A stretch of 64,000 nucleotides of DNA from Sphingomonas sp. QA11 (lineage in GTDB: Bacteria > Pseudomonadota > Alphaproteobacteria > Sphingomonadales > Sphingomonadaceae), in assembly GCF_028473665.1 (NCBI RefSeq), contig NZ_CP098774.1, positions 2,046,001-2,110,000 on the forward strand. Reading direction: 5' to 3'. Below, one piece after another: positions 51,953-60,700 of the stretch (position 1 is its first letter; every line of letters begins with the position of its first letter). The notes beneath the pieces were generated by a model. The model ran no database searches, had not been told where the DNA came from, and saw nothing but the letters and a program-made list of their open reading frames with translations. The position numbers were made by a program, and so were the translations under genes.

Positions 51953-52243
51953 ATGACTTGGGGTGGACCAGGCTTCGTGATCGCCATCATCGCGATCTCC
52001 TATGCCGGCTGGATCATCAACAACTGGGTTCGCGCCCGCCACGGCTATCCGCTGGAGGATGAGTGGTCAGGCAAGACCGCGAAGGGAGCCCCCGACGCGG
52101 AGCGCAAGATCCAGCTGCTCACGACGGAAAATGAGCGCCAGGCCGGCCAGATCAGCCGGCTGGAGGAACGGATCGCCGTGCTTGAACGCATTGCCACCGA
52201 TCCGGCCGAGCGAACCGCCCGCGCCATCGACGAGCTGCGCTGA
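51953..52243 (+). CDS. Small PspB-like membrane coiled-coil protein 1
   Basis: 96 residues with AGGGAGA upstream. N-terminal membrane helix (PGFVIAIIAISYAGWIINNW), then RARHGYPLED, then a coiled coil ISRLEERIAVLERIATDPAE. The helix plus RLExRxxVLERI resembles PspB. It is nearly the same in its C-terminal half as the next gene, so one arose by duplication. It directly follows pspC by 29 bases and is probably in the same sigma-54 operon. Function not known; a modulator of PspA/PspC is plausible. Confidence 0.85.
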   Translation: MTWGGPGFVIAIIAISYAGWIINNWVRARHGYPLEDEWSGKTAKGAPDAERKIQLLTTENERQAGQISRLEERIAVLERIATDPAERTARAIDELR

Positions 52244-52268
52244 CAGCGCGGTTTCAGGAGTTAGAACG

Positions 52269-52580
52269 ATGCATAACGGTCAAGTTTTCGTCCTCGCGAT
52301 CATCGCCCTCGGTATCTTCGGTGGTATCGCGAAGATGTGGATCAGGGCACGACACGGCCTTCCGATCGAGACCCGGCGCGACCGCCGGCACCGCGATCGC
52401 TACGGCGACGACGCCGGCCCCGATGCGGAACGCAAGATTCACCTGCTCTCGACCGAAAACGAACGGCTGGTGGGCCAGGTTTCCCGCCTCGAGGAGCGGA
52501 TCGCCGTCCTAGAGCGCATCGCAACCGATCCCGCCGAGCGTACAGCCCGCGAGATCGAGGCCCTTCGCGGCCAGAACTGA
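52269..52580 (+). CDS. Small PspB-like membrane coiled-coil protein 2
   Basis: 103 residues. Membrane helix (GQVFVLAIIALGIFGGIAKM), basic IRARHGLPIETRRDRRHRDR, then VSRLEERIAVLERIATDPAE and REIEALRGQN. The RARHG and the RLEERIAVLERIATDPAER blocks are almost identical to those of the previous protein; the linker between them is longer and rich in Arg and Asp. AGGAG precedes the ATG. It is the clearest tandem duplicate of the array. Confidence 0.85.
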   Translation: MHNGQVFVLAIIALGIFGGIAKMWIRARHGLPIETRRDRRHRDRYGDDAGPDAERKIHLLSTENERLVGQVSRLEERIAVLERIATDPAERTAREIEALRGQN

Positions 52581-52590
52581 GGAATCTCCC

Positions 52591-52866
52591 ATGTTCAATG
52601 GTTTCACGATCTTCATGCTGGCCGTCGTGGTCGTGGGCATCCCCGTCGTCGGCGGGCTTCTCTACGAGACCTACCGGATCAGCCTGAAGCACAAGGAAAA
52701 AATGGCCAACGCCATGAACGCCCAGGCAGCCGAGAAGGCAGCGCAATATGCTGCCCACACCGAACGCCTCGAACAACGGGTCCGCGTTCTGGAGCGCATT
52801 GTCACCGACCGCGGCATCGATGTCGCCGCCGAGATCGAGCAGCTCCGCGATCGCCCGCTCAACTGA
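52591..52866 (+). CDS. Small PspB-like membrane coiled-coil protein 3
   Basis: 91 residues: membrane helix (FTIFMLAVVVVGIPVVGGLL), a short basic stretch YRISLKHKEKMANAMNAQAA, then ERLEQRVRVLERIVTDRGID and EIEQLRDR. The C-terminal motif RLEQRVRVLERIVTD closely matches that of PspB (RLEDRLNTVERIVAA) and the two preceding proteins. It starts 10 bases after the previous stop. Confidence 0.85.
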   Translation: MFNGFTIFMLAVVVVGIPVVGGLLYETYRISLKHKEKMANAMNAQAAEKAAQYAAHTERLEQRVRVLERIVTDRGIDVAAEIEQLRDRPLN

Positions 52867-52886
52867 TTTGAAGAGAAGGATGTGGT

Positions 52887-53000
52887 ATGATTATCTTCCT
52901 CGCCGTGATGACCGCCATCGGTGGTGTTGCCGTGTACCTCTGCGAGAGGGTCGATGCCCCTCGCCGCCGCCTCGAGCGTGAGGCCGGCACGGCCCTCTGA
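52887..53000 (+). CDS. 37-residue membrane microprotein
   Basis: MIIFLAVMTAIGGVAVYLCE followed by RVDAPRRRLEREAGTAL. It is almost all one membrane helix with a short basic tail. AAGGA lies 7 bases before the ATG at 52887, and the TGA is at 53000. It keeps the spacing and orientation of the array, which supports a real gene despite its size. Its tail RRRLERE hints at a degenerate copy of the coiled-coil motif. Confidence 0.65.
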   Translation: MIIFLAVMTAIGGVAVYLCERVDAPRRRLEREAGTAL

Positions 53001-53043
53001 ACCAACCATCGTCATTTCCCGCCACACCAGGGAGTCGGAATAC

Positions 53044-53313
53044 ATGAACCCGTTTGAAATGGTCGCCCTCATCGTCATCACCGTGACGATTGGCAGCGTC
53101 CTTCGCGCCCGCTTCGGTGTCGCCCGCGACCGCAAGGGAGGAGGCTATAGCCTCCAGGACGATGCCGCCGCCCAGGCCGAGAACCGACGGCTACGTGATG
53201 AACTTCAGGCCATGAAGGAACGCCTCGCAGTCCTCGAACGACTTGCCACCGAAAACGACACCAGCGGCGCACGCCTCGATCGCGAGATCGAAAAGCTGCG
53301 CGACCGCACTTGA
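53044..53313 (+). CDS. Small PspB-like membrane coiled-coil protein 4
   Basis: 89 residues. Membrane helix (FEMVALIVITVTIGSVLRAR), then FGVARDRKGGGYSLQDDAA and a coiled coil ENRRLRDELQAMKERLAVLE with RLATENDTSGARLDREIEKL. RLAVLERLATE matches the array motif. AGGGAG lies before the ATG at 53044. The RAR-x-G element after the helix is shared with proteins 1 and 2 of the array. Confidence 0.85.
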   Translation: MNPFEMVALIVITVTIGSVLRARFGVARDRKGGGYSLQDDAAAQAENRRLRDELQAMKERLAVLERLATENDTSGARLDREIEKLRDRT

Positions 53314-53330
53314 CCGAAGGAGCAGGGATC

Positions 53331-53573
53331 ATGACCGATCCGAACTTCTACATCACCATCGCCGGAGCGACGCTCGCTGGCCTCGGCATGCTGACCTACG
53401 CCACCCTCAACGGCTGGCGCGGCTGGCTCGCCCTGAAGCACCAGGAACTGACCATCCAGGGCGACATGCACACCACACCTTCCCTCCCCAACGCCAGCGC
53501 CCGCATCGAGATCGCCGACCTCAAGGAACGCATCCGCAAGCTAGAGGCGATTGCTGCCGGCGTGGATCTCTGA
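53331..53573 (+). CDS. Small membrane protein 5, last gene of the psp array
   Basis: 80 residues. It starts MTDPNFYITIAGATLAGLGM followed by LTYATLNGWRGWLALKHQEL and ends with a short coiled coil ARIEIADLKERIRKLEAIAA. The helix-then-coiled-coil order is kept, but the motif is weaker than in its neighbours. AAGGAG lies upstream of ATG 53331; the preceding gene ends 17 bases before it. A weak hairpin follows. Confidence 0.8.
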   Translation: MTDPNFYITIAGATLAGLGMLTYATLNGWRGWLALKHQELTIQGDMHTTPSLPNASARIEIADLKERIRKLEAIAAGVDL

Positions 53574-53592
53574 ACTGCCCCCCATGCCCCCA

Positions 53593-53613
53593 ATGCCGGC
53601 CCCAATCCGGCAT
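53593..53613 (+). terminator. Possible terminator of the psp operon
   Basis: ATGCCGG and CCGGCAT with a 7-base loop, 20 bases after the last small gene. There is no T-run, so support is weak. The rest of 53574-53835 holds no gene that I can see, only GC-rich intergenic DNA with further short hairpins. Confidence 0.35.
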
Positions 53614-53835
53614 CCACCGCGCCGCCGACGCATTCCCCTAGGTGCGAAGCGGCGCGGTGACCCGGGATCTGGGTTTATTCCATCTTCCCCGGCGAAGGCC
53701 GGGTTCCCCTCGGAGAACGGGAGGAAACGGACATTGCCCGCGGGCACGGACATCCCCCGCTGGATGGGGCCCTTCGCCGGGAAATCAAGAGTTCGACGTT
53801 TGATTTTGACCCGCACAGGCCCTAGCGCGCATCGC

Positions 53836-54243
53836 ATGCCGAGCCTGACCGACCTGCAAGACGAATACAGCTTCCTCGACGCCGACGACCGCTATCGTCT
53901 GCTGATCGATCTGGGCAAGGACCTGGAACCGATGCCGGAGGCGTTGAAGACCGATACCACCCTGGTCCGCGGCTGTTCCGCCTCGGTATGGGTCTATCCC
54001 ACCGTCCGGGAAGACGGCACGCTGCACTTCCTCGCGGATTCCAATGCCGCGATCACCAAGGGGATCATCGCGCTGGTCCTGCTGACGGTGCAGGATCAGG
54101 CTCCAGCCGCGATCCTGACGACGGATATCGAGGCGGCGCTGGCCCCCTTCGACCTGAAGAACCAGCTCAGCTCCAACCGGACCCAGGGAATTCCCAACAT
54201 GATCGCGCTGATCCGCGAGACGGCTGCGCGCTACCGGGGTTGA
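53836..54243 (+). CDS. sufE: Cysteine desulfuration protein SufE
   Basis: 135 residues. LQDEYSFLDADDRYRLLIDL, then LVRGCSASVWVYP with the persulfide-accepting Cys47, then LSSNRTQGIPNMIALIRETA, are SufE motifs. It accepts sulfur from SufS for iron-sulfur cluster assembly. No other suf gene is in the window, so it is outside the main suf operon. ATG 53836 was chosen because upstream codons are intergenic. It converges with the ferredoxin-like gene 6 bases apart. Confidence 0.93.
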   Translation: MPSLTDLQDEYSFLDADDRYRLLIDLGKDLEPMPEALKTDTTLVRGCSASVWVYPTVREDGTLHFLADSNAAITKGIIALVLLTVQDQAPAAILTTDIEAALAPFDLKNQLSSNRTQGIPNMIALIRETAARYRG

Positions 54244-54249
54244 GACGCC

Positions 54250-54558
54250 TCAGCGTCGGTCGTCGACAAAGCCAACCGCCTCGGCCACCGTATCGAGATC
54301 AGCCCCCGCCTTCACCAGCATCCATTCGCCGGGAGCGGCACCGTCGACCACCGTGACTGCGCCGCGCGGGCAGATCCCCAGGCACTTGACCTCGAGTATC
54401 CCTGCCCTGCCCTTACGGCCCTTCTTCAGCCCGAGGTGCTGGCGCAACGCCTTGGCGAGCGGCGTCCGACCTTTCGGCCCGAACCCGCCATCCAGCTTTT
54501 TCGAACATTTCTTGCAGACCAGCAGGGTGCTCGACCAGTCCGACCGGACTGATTTCAC
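54250..54558 (-). CDS. Thioredoxin-like [2Fe-2S] ferredoxin
   Basis: 102 residues. LLVCKKCSKKLDGG and EVKCLGICPRGAVTVVDG carry four cluster Cys in the order C-x2-C...C-x3-C, a shape seen in shethna-type/(2Fe-2S) ferredoxin-domain proteins. Its electron partners are unknown. GTG 54558 overlaps the J-domain stop by 4 bases (GTGA) and has GGAAG upstream; GTG 54573 is an alternative. Confidence 0.8.
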   Translation of the reverse strand: MKSVRSDWSSTLLVCKKCSKKLDGGFGPKGRTPLAKALRQHLGLKKGRKGRAGILEVKCLGICPRGAVTVVDGAAPGEWMLVKAGADLDTVAEAVGFVDDRR

Positions 54559-55097
54559 CCGGCAGGCTTCCACTGCCGCGCATCCTCGGCGGCGCGTAGC
54601 ACGTCATAAGCCGCCTGGATCGCCTGGAAACGCGCCGCCGCTTCCTTGTCACCGGGCCGAACGTCGGGATGGCAGGATTTCGCAAGGCGCCGCCACGCGA
54701 CGCGCACCGCCTCGAAATCGGCATCGGCTTCCAGTTCGAGCACTTCCAGCGCGCGCATCTCGTCGCGCGAACGACTGCCATCGCCCGGGCCCGCCCAGCC
54801 ATAATGCCTCGCCTCGGCATAGCCGTCCGCCGTACGCGTTTCCTCGGCCTCGCGACGCGCCGCTTCCTCGGCGGTCAGGCCTTCGAAATAATTCCAGCCC
54901 CGATTATATTCGGCCGCGTGATCCTGGCAGAAATACCAGCGATCCGGGCTGTTCGGCGATTTCGGCGCCGGGCAATTGCCCGGCGAGTCGCAGCCATGCC
55001 GGTCGCACAGCCGAACCGTCGTCGCCTCGCGCCCGGCACCATAGCCGCGCCAGCGGGGAAAACCCCAGTCGACCGATCGGGAGGAGGAACGCGCCAT
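54555..55097 (-). CDS. J-domain (DnaJ-like) protein
   Basis: 180 residues. The N-terminal half has Cys/His-rich CDRHGCDSPGNCPAPKSPN and YFCQDHAAEYNRGWNYFEGL. The C-terminal J domain is RVAWRRLAKSCHPDVRPGDK with the HPD triad, then ARFQAIQAAYDVLRA. It should stimulate a DnaK-type chaperone; the Cys-rich N-terminus may bind zinc or a client. It is coupled to the ferredoxin gene by a 4-base overlap. Confidence 0.88.
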   Translation of the reverse strand: MARSSSRSVDWGFPRWRGYGAGREATTVRLCDRHGCDSPGNCPAPKSPNSPDRWYFCQDHAAEYNRGWNYFEGLTAEEAARREAEETRTADGYAEARHYGWAGPGDGSRSRDEMRALEVLELEADADFEAVRVAWRRLAKSCHPDVRPGDKEAAARFQAIQAAYDVLRAAEDARQWKPAG

Positions 55098-55148
55098 TGG
55101 CTCGACATAGGCGAAGCTTCCGCTGGCGCAACCCCGGCCGTTGCATCA

Positions 55149-57125
55149 TCAGGTGGCGATCCGGAAACCGGTCCGCATCGTATTGCTGCCGCAACCAAGG
55201 CCGCCGTCGGGCCGATAGGTTTTTTCGAAACGGGACCTGCCGATCACCCTCGCGCCGGCCTTGCTGAAGACGAACGGCGGATAGGCCATGATCGGACGCT
55301 CGTTCCGGACCAATCCGTCCGCGGTTACGTCGAACTGAGTCAGCACCCAACCCTCGAAACCCCAGCTAAGCGCTTCCTTCGGGAAGTCCCCCTCGCTTCC
55401 ACCGAAATGAATCTGCTTTGGCGCCGAATCGACCAGCGCGCATTGACGCGCCGACAGGCCGGACTTCTCGAACGCCGAGTGCGCCGCTTCAGCGTTGCCG
55501 TTCGCCTCCTCGAGCGAGGCAAGGCGTATGAGCGCACCCACCCGCAAGGGGTCGTTCGGTGCCAGCGCGCTCTCTTCTCCGACCTCCCGGAGCAGTTGCC
55601 GCGTCTTCTTCTCGTCCTTTCGCCCGAGCGCATCGACAAGCGTCAGCCGGATCGCCGCCCGTGCCTCCGGATCGTTGAACCGCGGCTCTCCAAGGAGAGG
55701 CTCGACACTGCGCAGAAAGACACCCGGTCTCCAGCGATCCGCCTGATCGCTGCTCCAGATGAAGCGCGACAGCGTGACTCGCGCGATCGGTGTCACCCCG
55801 TTTGCATCAGCGATCGCAAGCGCCCGGCGTGCCAGGAGATTGGTTTCCTCGCGCCCCACCACCGAGTTGTTCATGATGGCGTACAGCAGCGGGACAATCG
55901 CCAATGCTGCCTTCCCCTGCGCCGCCTCTGCCGCCGCAAGCCGTGCCCGTTGCTTCGGCAGCGCCACTGCATCCGATTCGGCCGTGGTGGGCTGCAACGA
56001 AACCCCCTTGCCGATGAGCCACGCGTCGAGCCTGGAACCCATATAGTCGCCGATCGACGGTCGGGCGAACGCGGTCGAACACCGCATTTCAATTCGCACG
56101 CGATACCGGAAGAAAGGAGGGATCTTCTTCACCTGCTCAGATGTCCAGGACCAGCTTCGCGCCGCGCGCGCAAAGGCCAGGCCGGCAGCCCCACCCCCCG
56201 CGGCATAGACCGGCACGCTGGAGATGACGGTTCCGTCGTCTCCGATGCTGAACTCGATCACCGCCGCGTCATTGGGCGACAGTCCCGATTCACTGCACCC
56301 CGGCGGTTTCATCTGCACGCCCGTCGCGAAGATGCCATCTGGAAGCCGCCCGGCGCCCGTCATTGCCATATAGCGCCGCGCATCCTCCGTTCGTCCTTCG
56401 AGCAGCGCAGCAATGGAATAGTCGGAACGGGCCGTCACATCGTTGAGATCGGTCTTGCTGGTCAATCCACCCAGGAACTTCACCGCGTCGCCGGCGGCCA
56501 GTCGCGCCTCGGAGTATTTGCCGAGATTGAGCATCAGCTCGCTTCTAAGCGTAGCGAAAAGAGCCTTGCTCTTCGCATCGGTCTTCGTAGCCGCAAGGAT
56601 CGCGTCGGCACGTGCGAGATCGGCCTTGGCACTCTCCGGATCGACGAAGGTTTCGCTCGTGATGAGGCCCCGCAGCGCCGCCAGGCGATCGGCCGGCGCA
56701 AGCCCCCCGATCGATTCGGCCATGCGATAATTCTCCGCCGCGCTGGCATAGTCGAGGCCGGACTCGGCGATTCGCGCGAGCTGTGAATAGGCTTCGTATC
56801 GATAGGCGGCGAGCGTCGGGTCGGAGACCGGCAGATCGGCGAGACCCGCACGAACCGCCACCACGGCTTCATCCATGCGGTTCAGCCTGTACAGCGCCGC
56901 CCCCGTGCGCACGCGCACGATCGCCACGCTTCGGTGGTTCCTGGTGCTCATCCGCTTTTCGAGCGTCTGCCAGGCGGCAAGGGCGCCTGCATCGTCACCC
57001 TTGTCCGCAAGCGCTGCCGCAGCGTCGAAATCCTGCTGGATAGTGGTTGCCGCCTGCTGCGCGACAACCGGCGGCGCTGCAGCAATCAATGCCGCGCTCG
57101 CAATTCCCACCTTAAGTATCCGCAT
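55149..57125 (-). CDS. Exported TPR protein with TonB-C-like domains
   Basis: 658 residues with a signal peptide (VGIASAALIAAAPPVVAQQ). The first half has helical TPR-like repeats (ALADKGDDAGALAAWQTLEK). A first TonB C-terminal-like domain is around AVIEFSIGDDGTVISSVPVY, and a second ends the protein (WVLTQFDVTADGLVRNERPI, then FEKTYRPDGGLGCG). It was probably annotated as an energy-transducer or TonB family protein, but there is no N-terminal anchor helix for ExbB/D, so TonB function is doubtful. ATG 57125 follows a GGGGTGGGGA stretch. Confidence 0.75.
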   Translation of the reverse strand: MRILKVGIASAALIAAAPPVVAQQAATTIQQDFDAAAALADKGDDAGALAAWQTLEKRMSTRNHRSVAIVRVRTGAALYRLNRMDEAVVAVRAGLADLPVSDPTLAAYRYEAYSQLARIAESGLDYASAAENYRMAESIGGLAPADRLAALRGLITSETFVDPESAKADLARADAILAATKTDAKSKALFATLRSELMLNLGKYSEARLAAGDAVKFLGGLTSKTDLNDVTARSDYSIAALLEGRTEDARRYMAMTGAGRLPDGIFATGVQMKPPGCSESGLSPNDAAVIEFSIGDDGTVISSVPVYAAGGGAAGLAFARAARSWSWTSEQVKKIPPFFRYRVRIEMRCSTAFARPSIGDYMGSRLDAWLIGKGVSLQPTTAESDAVALPKQRARLAAAEAAQGKAALAIVPLLYAIMNNSVVGREETNLLARRALAIADANGVTPIARVTLSRFIWSSDQADRWRPGVFLRSVEPLLGEPRFNDPEARAAIRLTLVDALGRKDEKKTRQLLREVGEESALAPNDPLRVGALIRLASLEEANGNAEAAHSAFEKSGLSARQCALVDSAPKQIHFGGSEGDFPKEALSWGFEGWVLTQFDVTADGLVRNERPIMAYPPFVFSKAGARVIGRSRFEKTYRPDGGLGCGSNTMRTGFRIAT

Positions 57126-57192
57126 GACATCCCCACCCCTCGCAGAATATGCGACGGAAATATTGCAGCGTAAAGAAGGGTTTCGCAAAAGC

Positions 57193-57568
57193 GCCAGAGG
57201 GTCTGTAAGCCGGGTTCTGTCCACCCTTTTCAGGGATGGGCGACCATTCCTCTAGGCCGGCATTTGCATGCCGGCTCAAGCAACCAACCCGGGCGACGGG
57301 CAGAAACGATGCCCCGGAACCGAAGTCCCATGCCGCCCCTATTCGGTCTTGCTCCCGGTGGGGTTTGCCGTGCCGCTCCTGTTACCAGTCGCGCGGTGCG
57401 CTCTTGCCGCACCCTTTCACCGTGGCGGGGCCGAAGCCTTCGCCGTCTGCTCTCTGTGGCACTTTCCCTGGGGTCGCCCCCGCCGGGCGTTACCCGGCAC
57501 CGTCGTTTCGCGGAGCCCGGACTTTCCTCGGCACGCTGACGCGTGACGCGGCCGCCCGACCCTCTGGC
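57193..57568 (-). ncRNA. rnpB: RNase P RNA (class A)
   Basis: 376 bases on the minus strand. The 5' end has GAGGAAAGTCCGGGCTCC, the invariant P4-side sequence. Further on, ACAGAGAGCAGACGGC, GGTGAAAGGGTGCGG, AAGAGCGCACC and TGGTAACAG appear in the canonical order, and it ends GGACAGAACCCGGCTTACAG. The ends are closed by a perfect 11-base helix P1 (GCCAGAGGGTC with its complement). It is the catalytic subunit that trims tRNA 5' ends. Reading frames across this region are spurious. Confidence 0.95.
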
Positions 57569-57788
57569 AGGAGCCCCTTAGTCCAGCCAGGGCTGCGAAC
57601 CAAACGAACTTTTAGCTGCTGCCCGCCGATAGGACCACGACGGTGCGTTCGCATTCTTTGCTTTGTCCGATGAGGAGTTTACCAACCGGAATCGTCAGAG
57701 GACAGAATCTTCGCTGCGCATGCAGGCGGCGGTAGCCGCCTGTCACGATGTCCGAGACGGCAAGAAGAACCTGAAAAGAGGCGCGGTC

Positions 57789-60700
57789 GTGGTCAGCCAA
57801 ATCAATCAACTTCATGGTGACAAAGTCTTGGAAGCCGATCTTCCCGTGAAAATATTCGCGCCCATCGCGCCCTCTCCCGCCTTGCGCGACGACGAACCCT
57901 ATGCGCGCGACGAGCTCCTCCATGAGATGTTCGAGGCAAGCTACCGTCGGCATTTCTCCCGTACCGCCGTCCGCCTGCTGGGTGACAACCTGGAAAACAG
58001 CCGGCGTGCCGCGCTCAGCTACCTTGAGTTGCACCAGCGGGCGTTGCGTTTCGCGCGGATGCTGCAGTCGATGGGCGTGCGACATGGCGATCGCGTCGTG
58101 CTCTGCCTTCCGCGCGGGCTCGACCAATATATGGCGATCCTCGGCACTCTGTGGTGCGGCGCCTGCTACGTTCCGGTCGACTGGGCCTATCCGCAGGACC
58201 GGATCGACTACATCATCGAGGACAGCGGCGCCGTCCTGGTCGTCACGGAGACGGAACGCGCCGCGGCGATGCCGATCCGCAGCCTGTCGGTCGACGCCAT
58301 GCTGGGCGACCTCGCAGCGCTGGAGGCTGACTCGCTCGGCAGGCAGGAAACCGGGGCAAGCCCCGACGATCTCGCCTATATCATCTACACCTCAGGCACG
58401 ACGGGCCGGCCGAAGGGTGTGATGATCACGCACCGCAACGCCTGCCATCTGGTCCGGTCGGAGAGCGCCATCCTGGCGCTCGACGGCAAGGACCTGGTCT
58501 TCGGCGGCTTCAGCCTTGCCTTCGACATGTCGGTCGAGACGATGTGGAGCGCGTTCTTCGTCGGTGCGGAACTGCTGGTCGCATCGGAAGCGCTGGCAAA
58601 GGCAGGGCCGGACATGGCGCTCGTGCTCGCGCGCGAGGCTGTGACGGTGTGGCATGTCGTGCCGTCGCTGCTCACCCTGGTCGATATCGACATGCCGGCG
58701 CTTCGCCTGCTGAATCTCGGCGGTGAGGCCTGTCCACCCGATCTCGTGGAACGATGGGCGCGACCGGGGCGGCGCATCCTCAATACCTATGGCCCGACGG
58801 AGACGACCGTCACCGCGACATGGACCGAGGTGCAGCCCGGGCGCCGGGTCACGATCGGACGGCCGCTACCCGGCTACACCGCATGGATCGTCGACGAAGC
58901 CTTGTGGCCGGTGGCGGCTGGTGCGGAAGGCGAACTGGTCATTGGCGGGCCTGGTGTCGGGGCAGGCTATGTCGGGCGGCCCGACCTGACGGCGGAAAAG
59001 TTCGTCCAGACCCCATTCGAGGGGCCCGACGGCCAGACCGCCCTCATTTATCGCTCCGGCGATCTCGTTCGCCTCGACGCGGTCGGCGATATCGAATTCA
59101 TCGGGCGAATCGATACCCAGGTGAAGATTCGAGGTTTTCGCGTCGAGCTCGCCGAGATCGAGGCAGTCATCGCCGAGGACCCGGCGGTCGCCCAGGCGGT
59201 TGTCCATCTCTTTCGCGACGACGACGGCTCGGAATTCCTCGCGGCGTTCCTGGTGGCGCGCGCGAACGCCCGGATCGACCTCGACGACGCCAAGGCCCGG
59301 GTACGGGACCGGCTTCCCAATTATATGCGCCCGGCCGCCTATGAAATCCTGTCCTCGCTGCCGACCCTGCCGGCATCGGGCAAGGTCGACCGCAAGGCGC
59401 TTCAGCGTCCCGTCATGCTTGTGGACACGACACGCGAGACGGTCGAGCCGGCAACCCCGCTTGAAGCCACGCTTCACGCGATCTGGAGCGAGTCGTTCGC
59501 CCCACAAAAGGTTTCCGTTCTCGACGACATCTTCGAGGATCTGGGCGGGCATTCGCTGAAGGTCGCCCGTCTCGTTTCGGCCATTCGCACTGCCCCGGGG
59601 CTCGAGGGCGTCTCCATCCAGGACCTGTACGCTGCATCGAACATCCGCGCGCTGGCGACACGGATAAGCGGCCAGGCGCCCGTCGAGCAGTCCGAGGAAC
59701 TGCCGTTCCACAGGATCGCCGCCTGGAAGCGCTGGCTGTGCGGATTTGCCCAGACGATCGCCTTGATTCCGATCTTCACGGTCGCCGGGCTGCAATGGTT
59801 CTTCCCCTATCTCGCCTATACCCGCATGGCCGATCAGGTGGATCGGGTGACGGCGCTGTTGCTGAGCGGCTTCAGCTTCGTCTTCATCCCCCCGCTGGCC
59901 ATGATCGCGTCCGTCATCGTGAAATGGCTGGTGATCGGGCGATTCCGGGCGGGCGATTATCCGCTCTGGGGCAGCTATTATTTCCGCTGGTGGTTCGTTC
60001 GCCGCTTCTCCGAAGTGATCGCGACACCCTATCTCGCCGGCACGCCCATGATCCGCGTTTATTATCGGCTCCTTGGCGCGCGCGTCGGCACCGATGCCTT
60101 TATCGGACGCGGCAATATTGATGCGGCTGACCTGGTGACGATCGGCCCGCGGGCGATCATCAGCGATTATGCCATGCTGGCAACCAGCTCGGTCGAGCGC
60201 GGGTTGCTGCGGCTTGGATCGGCCGAGATCGGCGCCGGCGCCTTTGTCGGATCGATGGCCGTGGTCGGTCGTGGATCCGTCCTGGAGGAAGGTTCCGTGC
60301 TCGAAGATCTGTCCGCCTTGCCCGTTGGCGCCCGTATCCCCGCCGGCGAGCGCTGGGATGGATCGCCGGCACAGCGGGTCGGGACCGTTTCGCCGCTGGA
60401 GTCCGTCACGCCGGTATCGGCGTCCGGGCGCCTGCTGGTGAATATCGCACTCATGCTGGCGGCCCTGATCCTGCCGCTCGTCGCGATCCTGCCGATCGCG
60501 CCCGGCCTGGTCGCGATGATCGAAATCGACTGGCGCAGCGAAAGCTACACCTATCTCCTCATCTCGCCGATACTGGCGACCACTTACGTGCTGCTGATGT
60601 GCGTGCTCACCGTCGCGGCGAAGCGGCTGATCCTGGGACGGGTGAAGCCCGGGCGCTACGCGACGGACAGCTGGTTCTATGTCCGCTTCTGGTTCGTGCA

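Noticed and set aside
57236..57673. Small proteins in several frames at the rnpB locus
   Set aside because: They overlap the canonical RNase P RNA sequence and have no ribosome sites.
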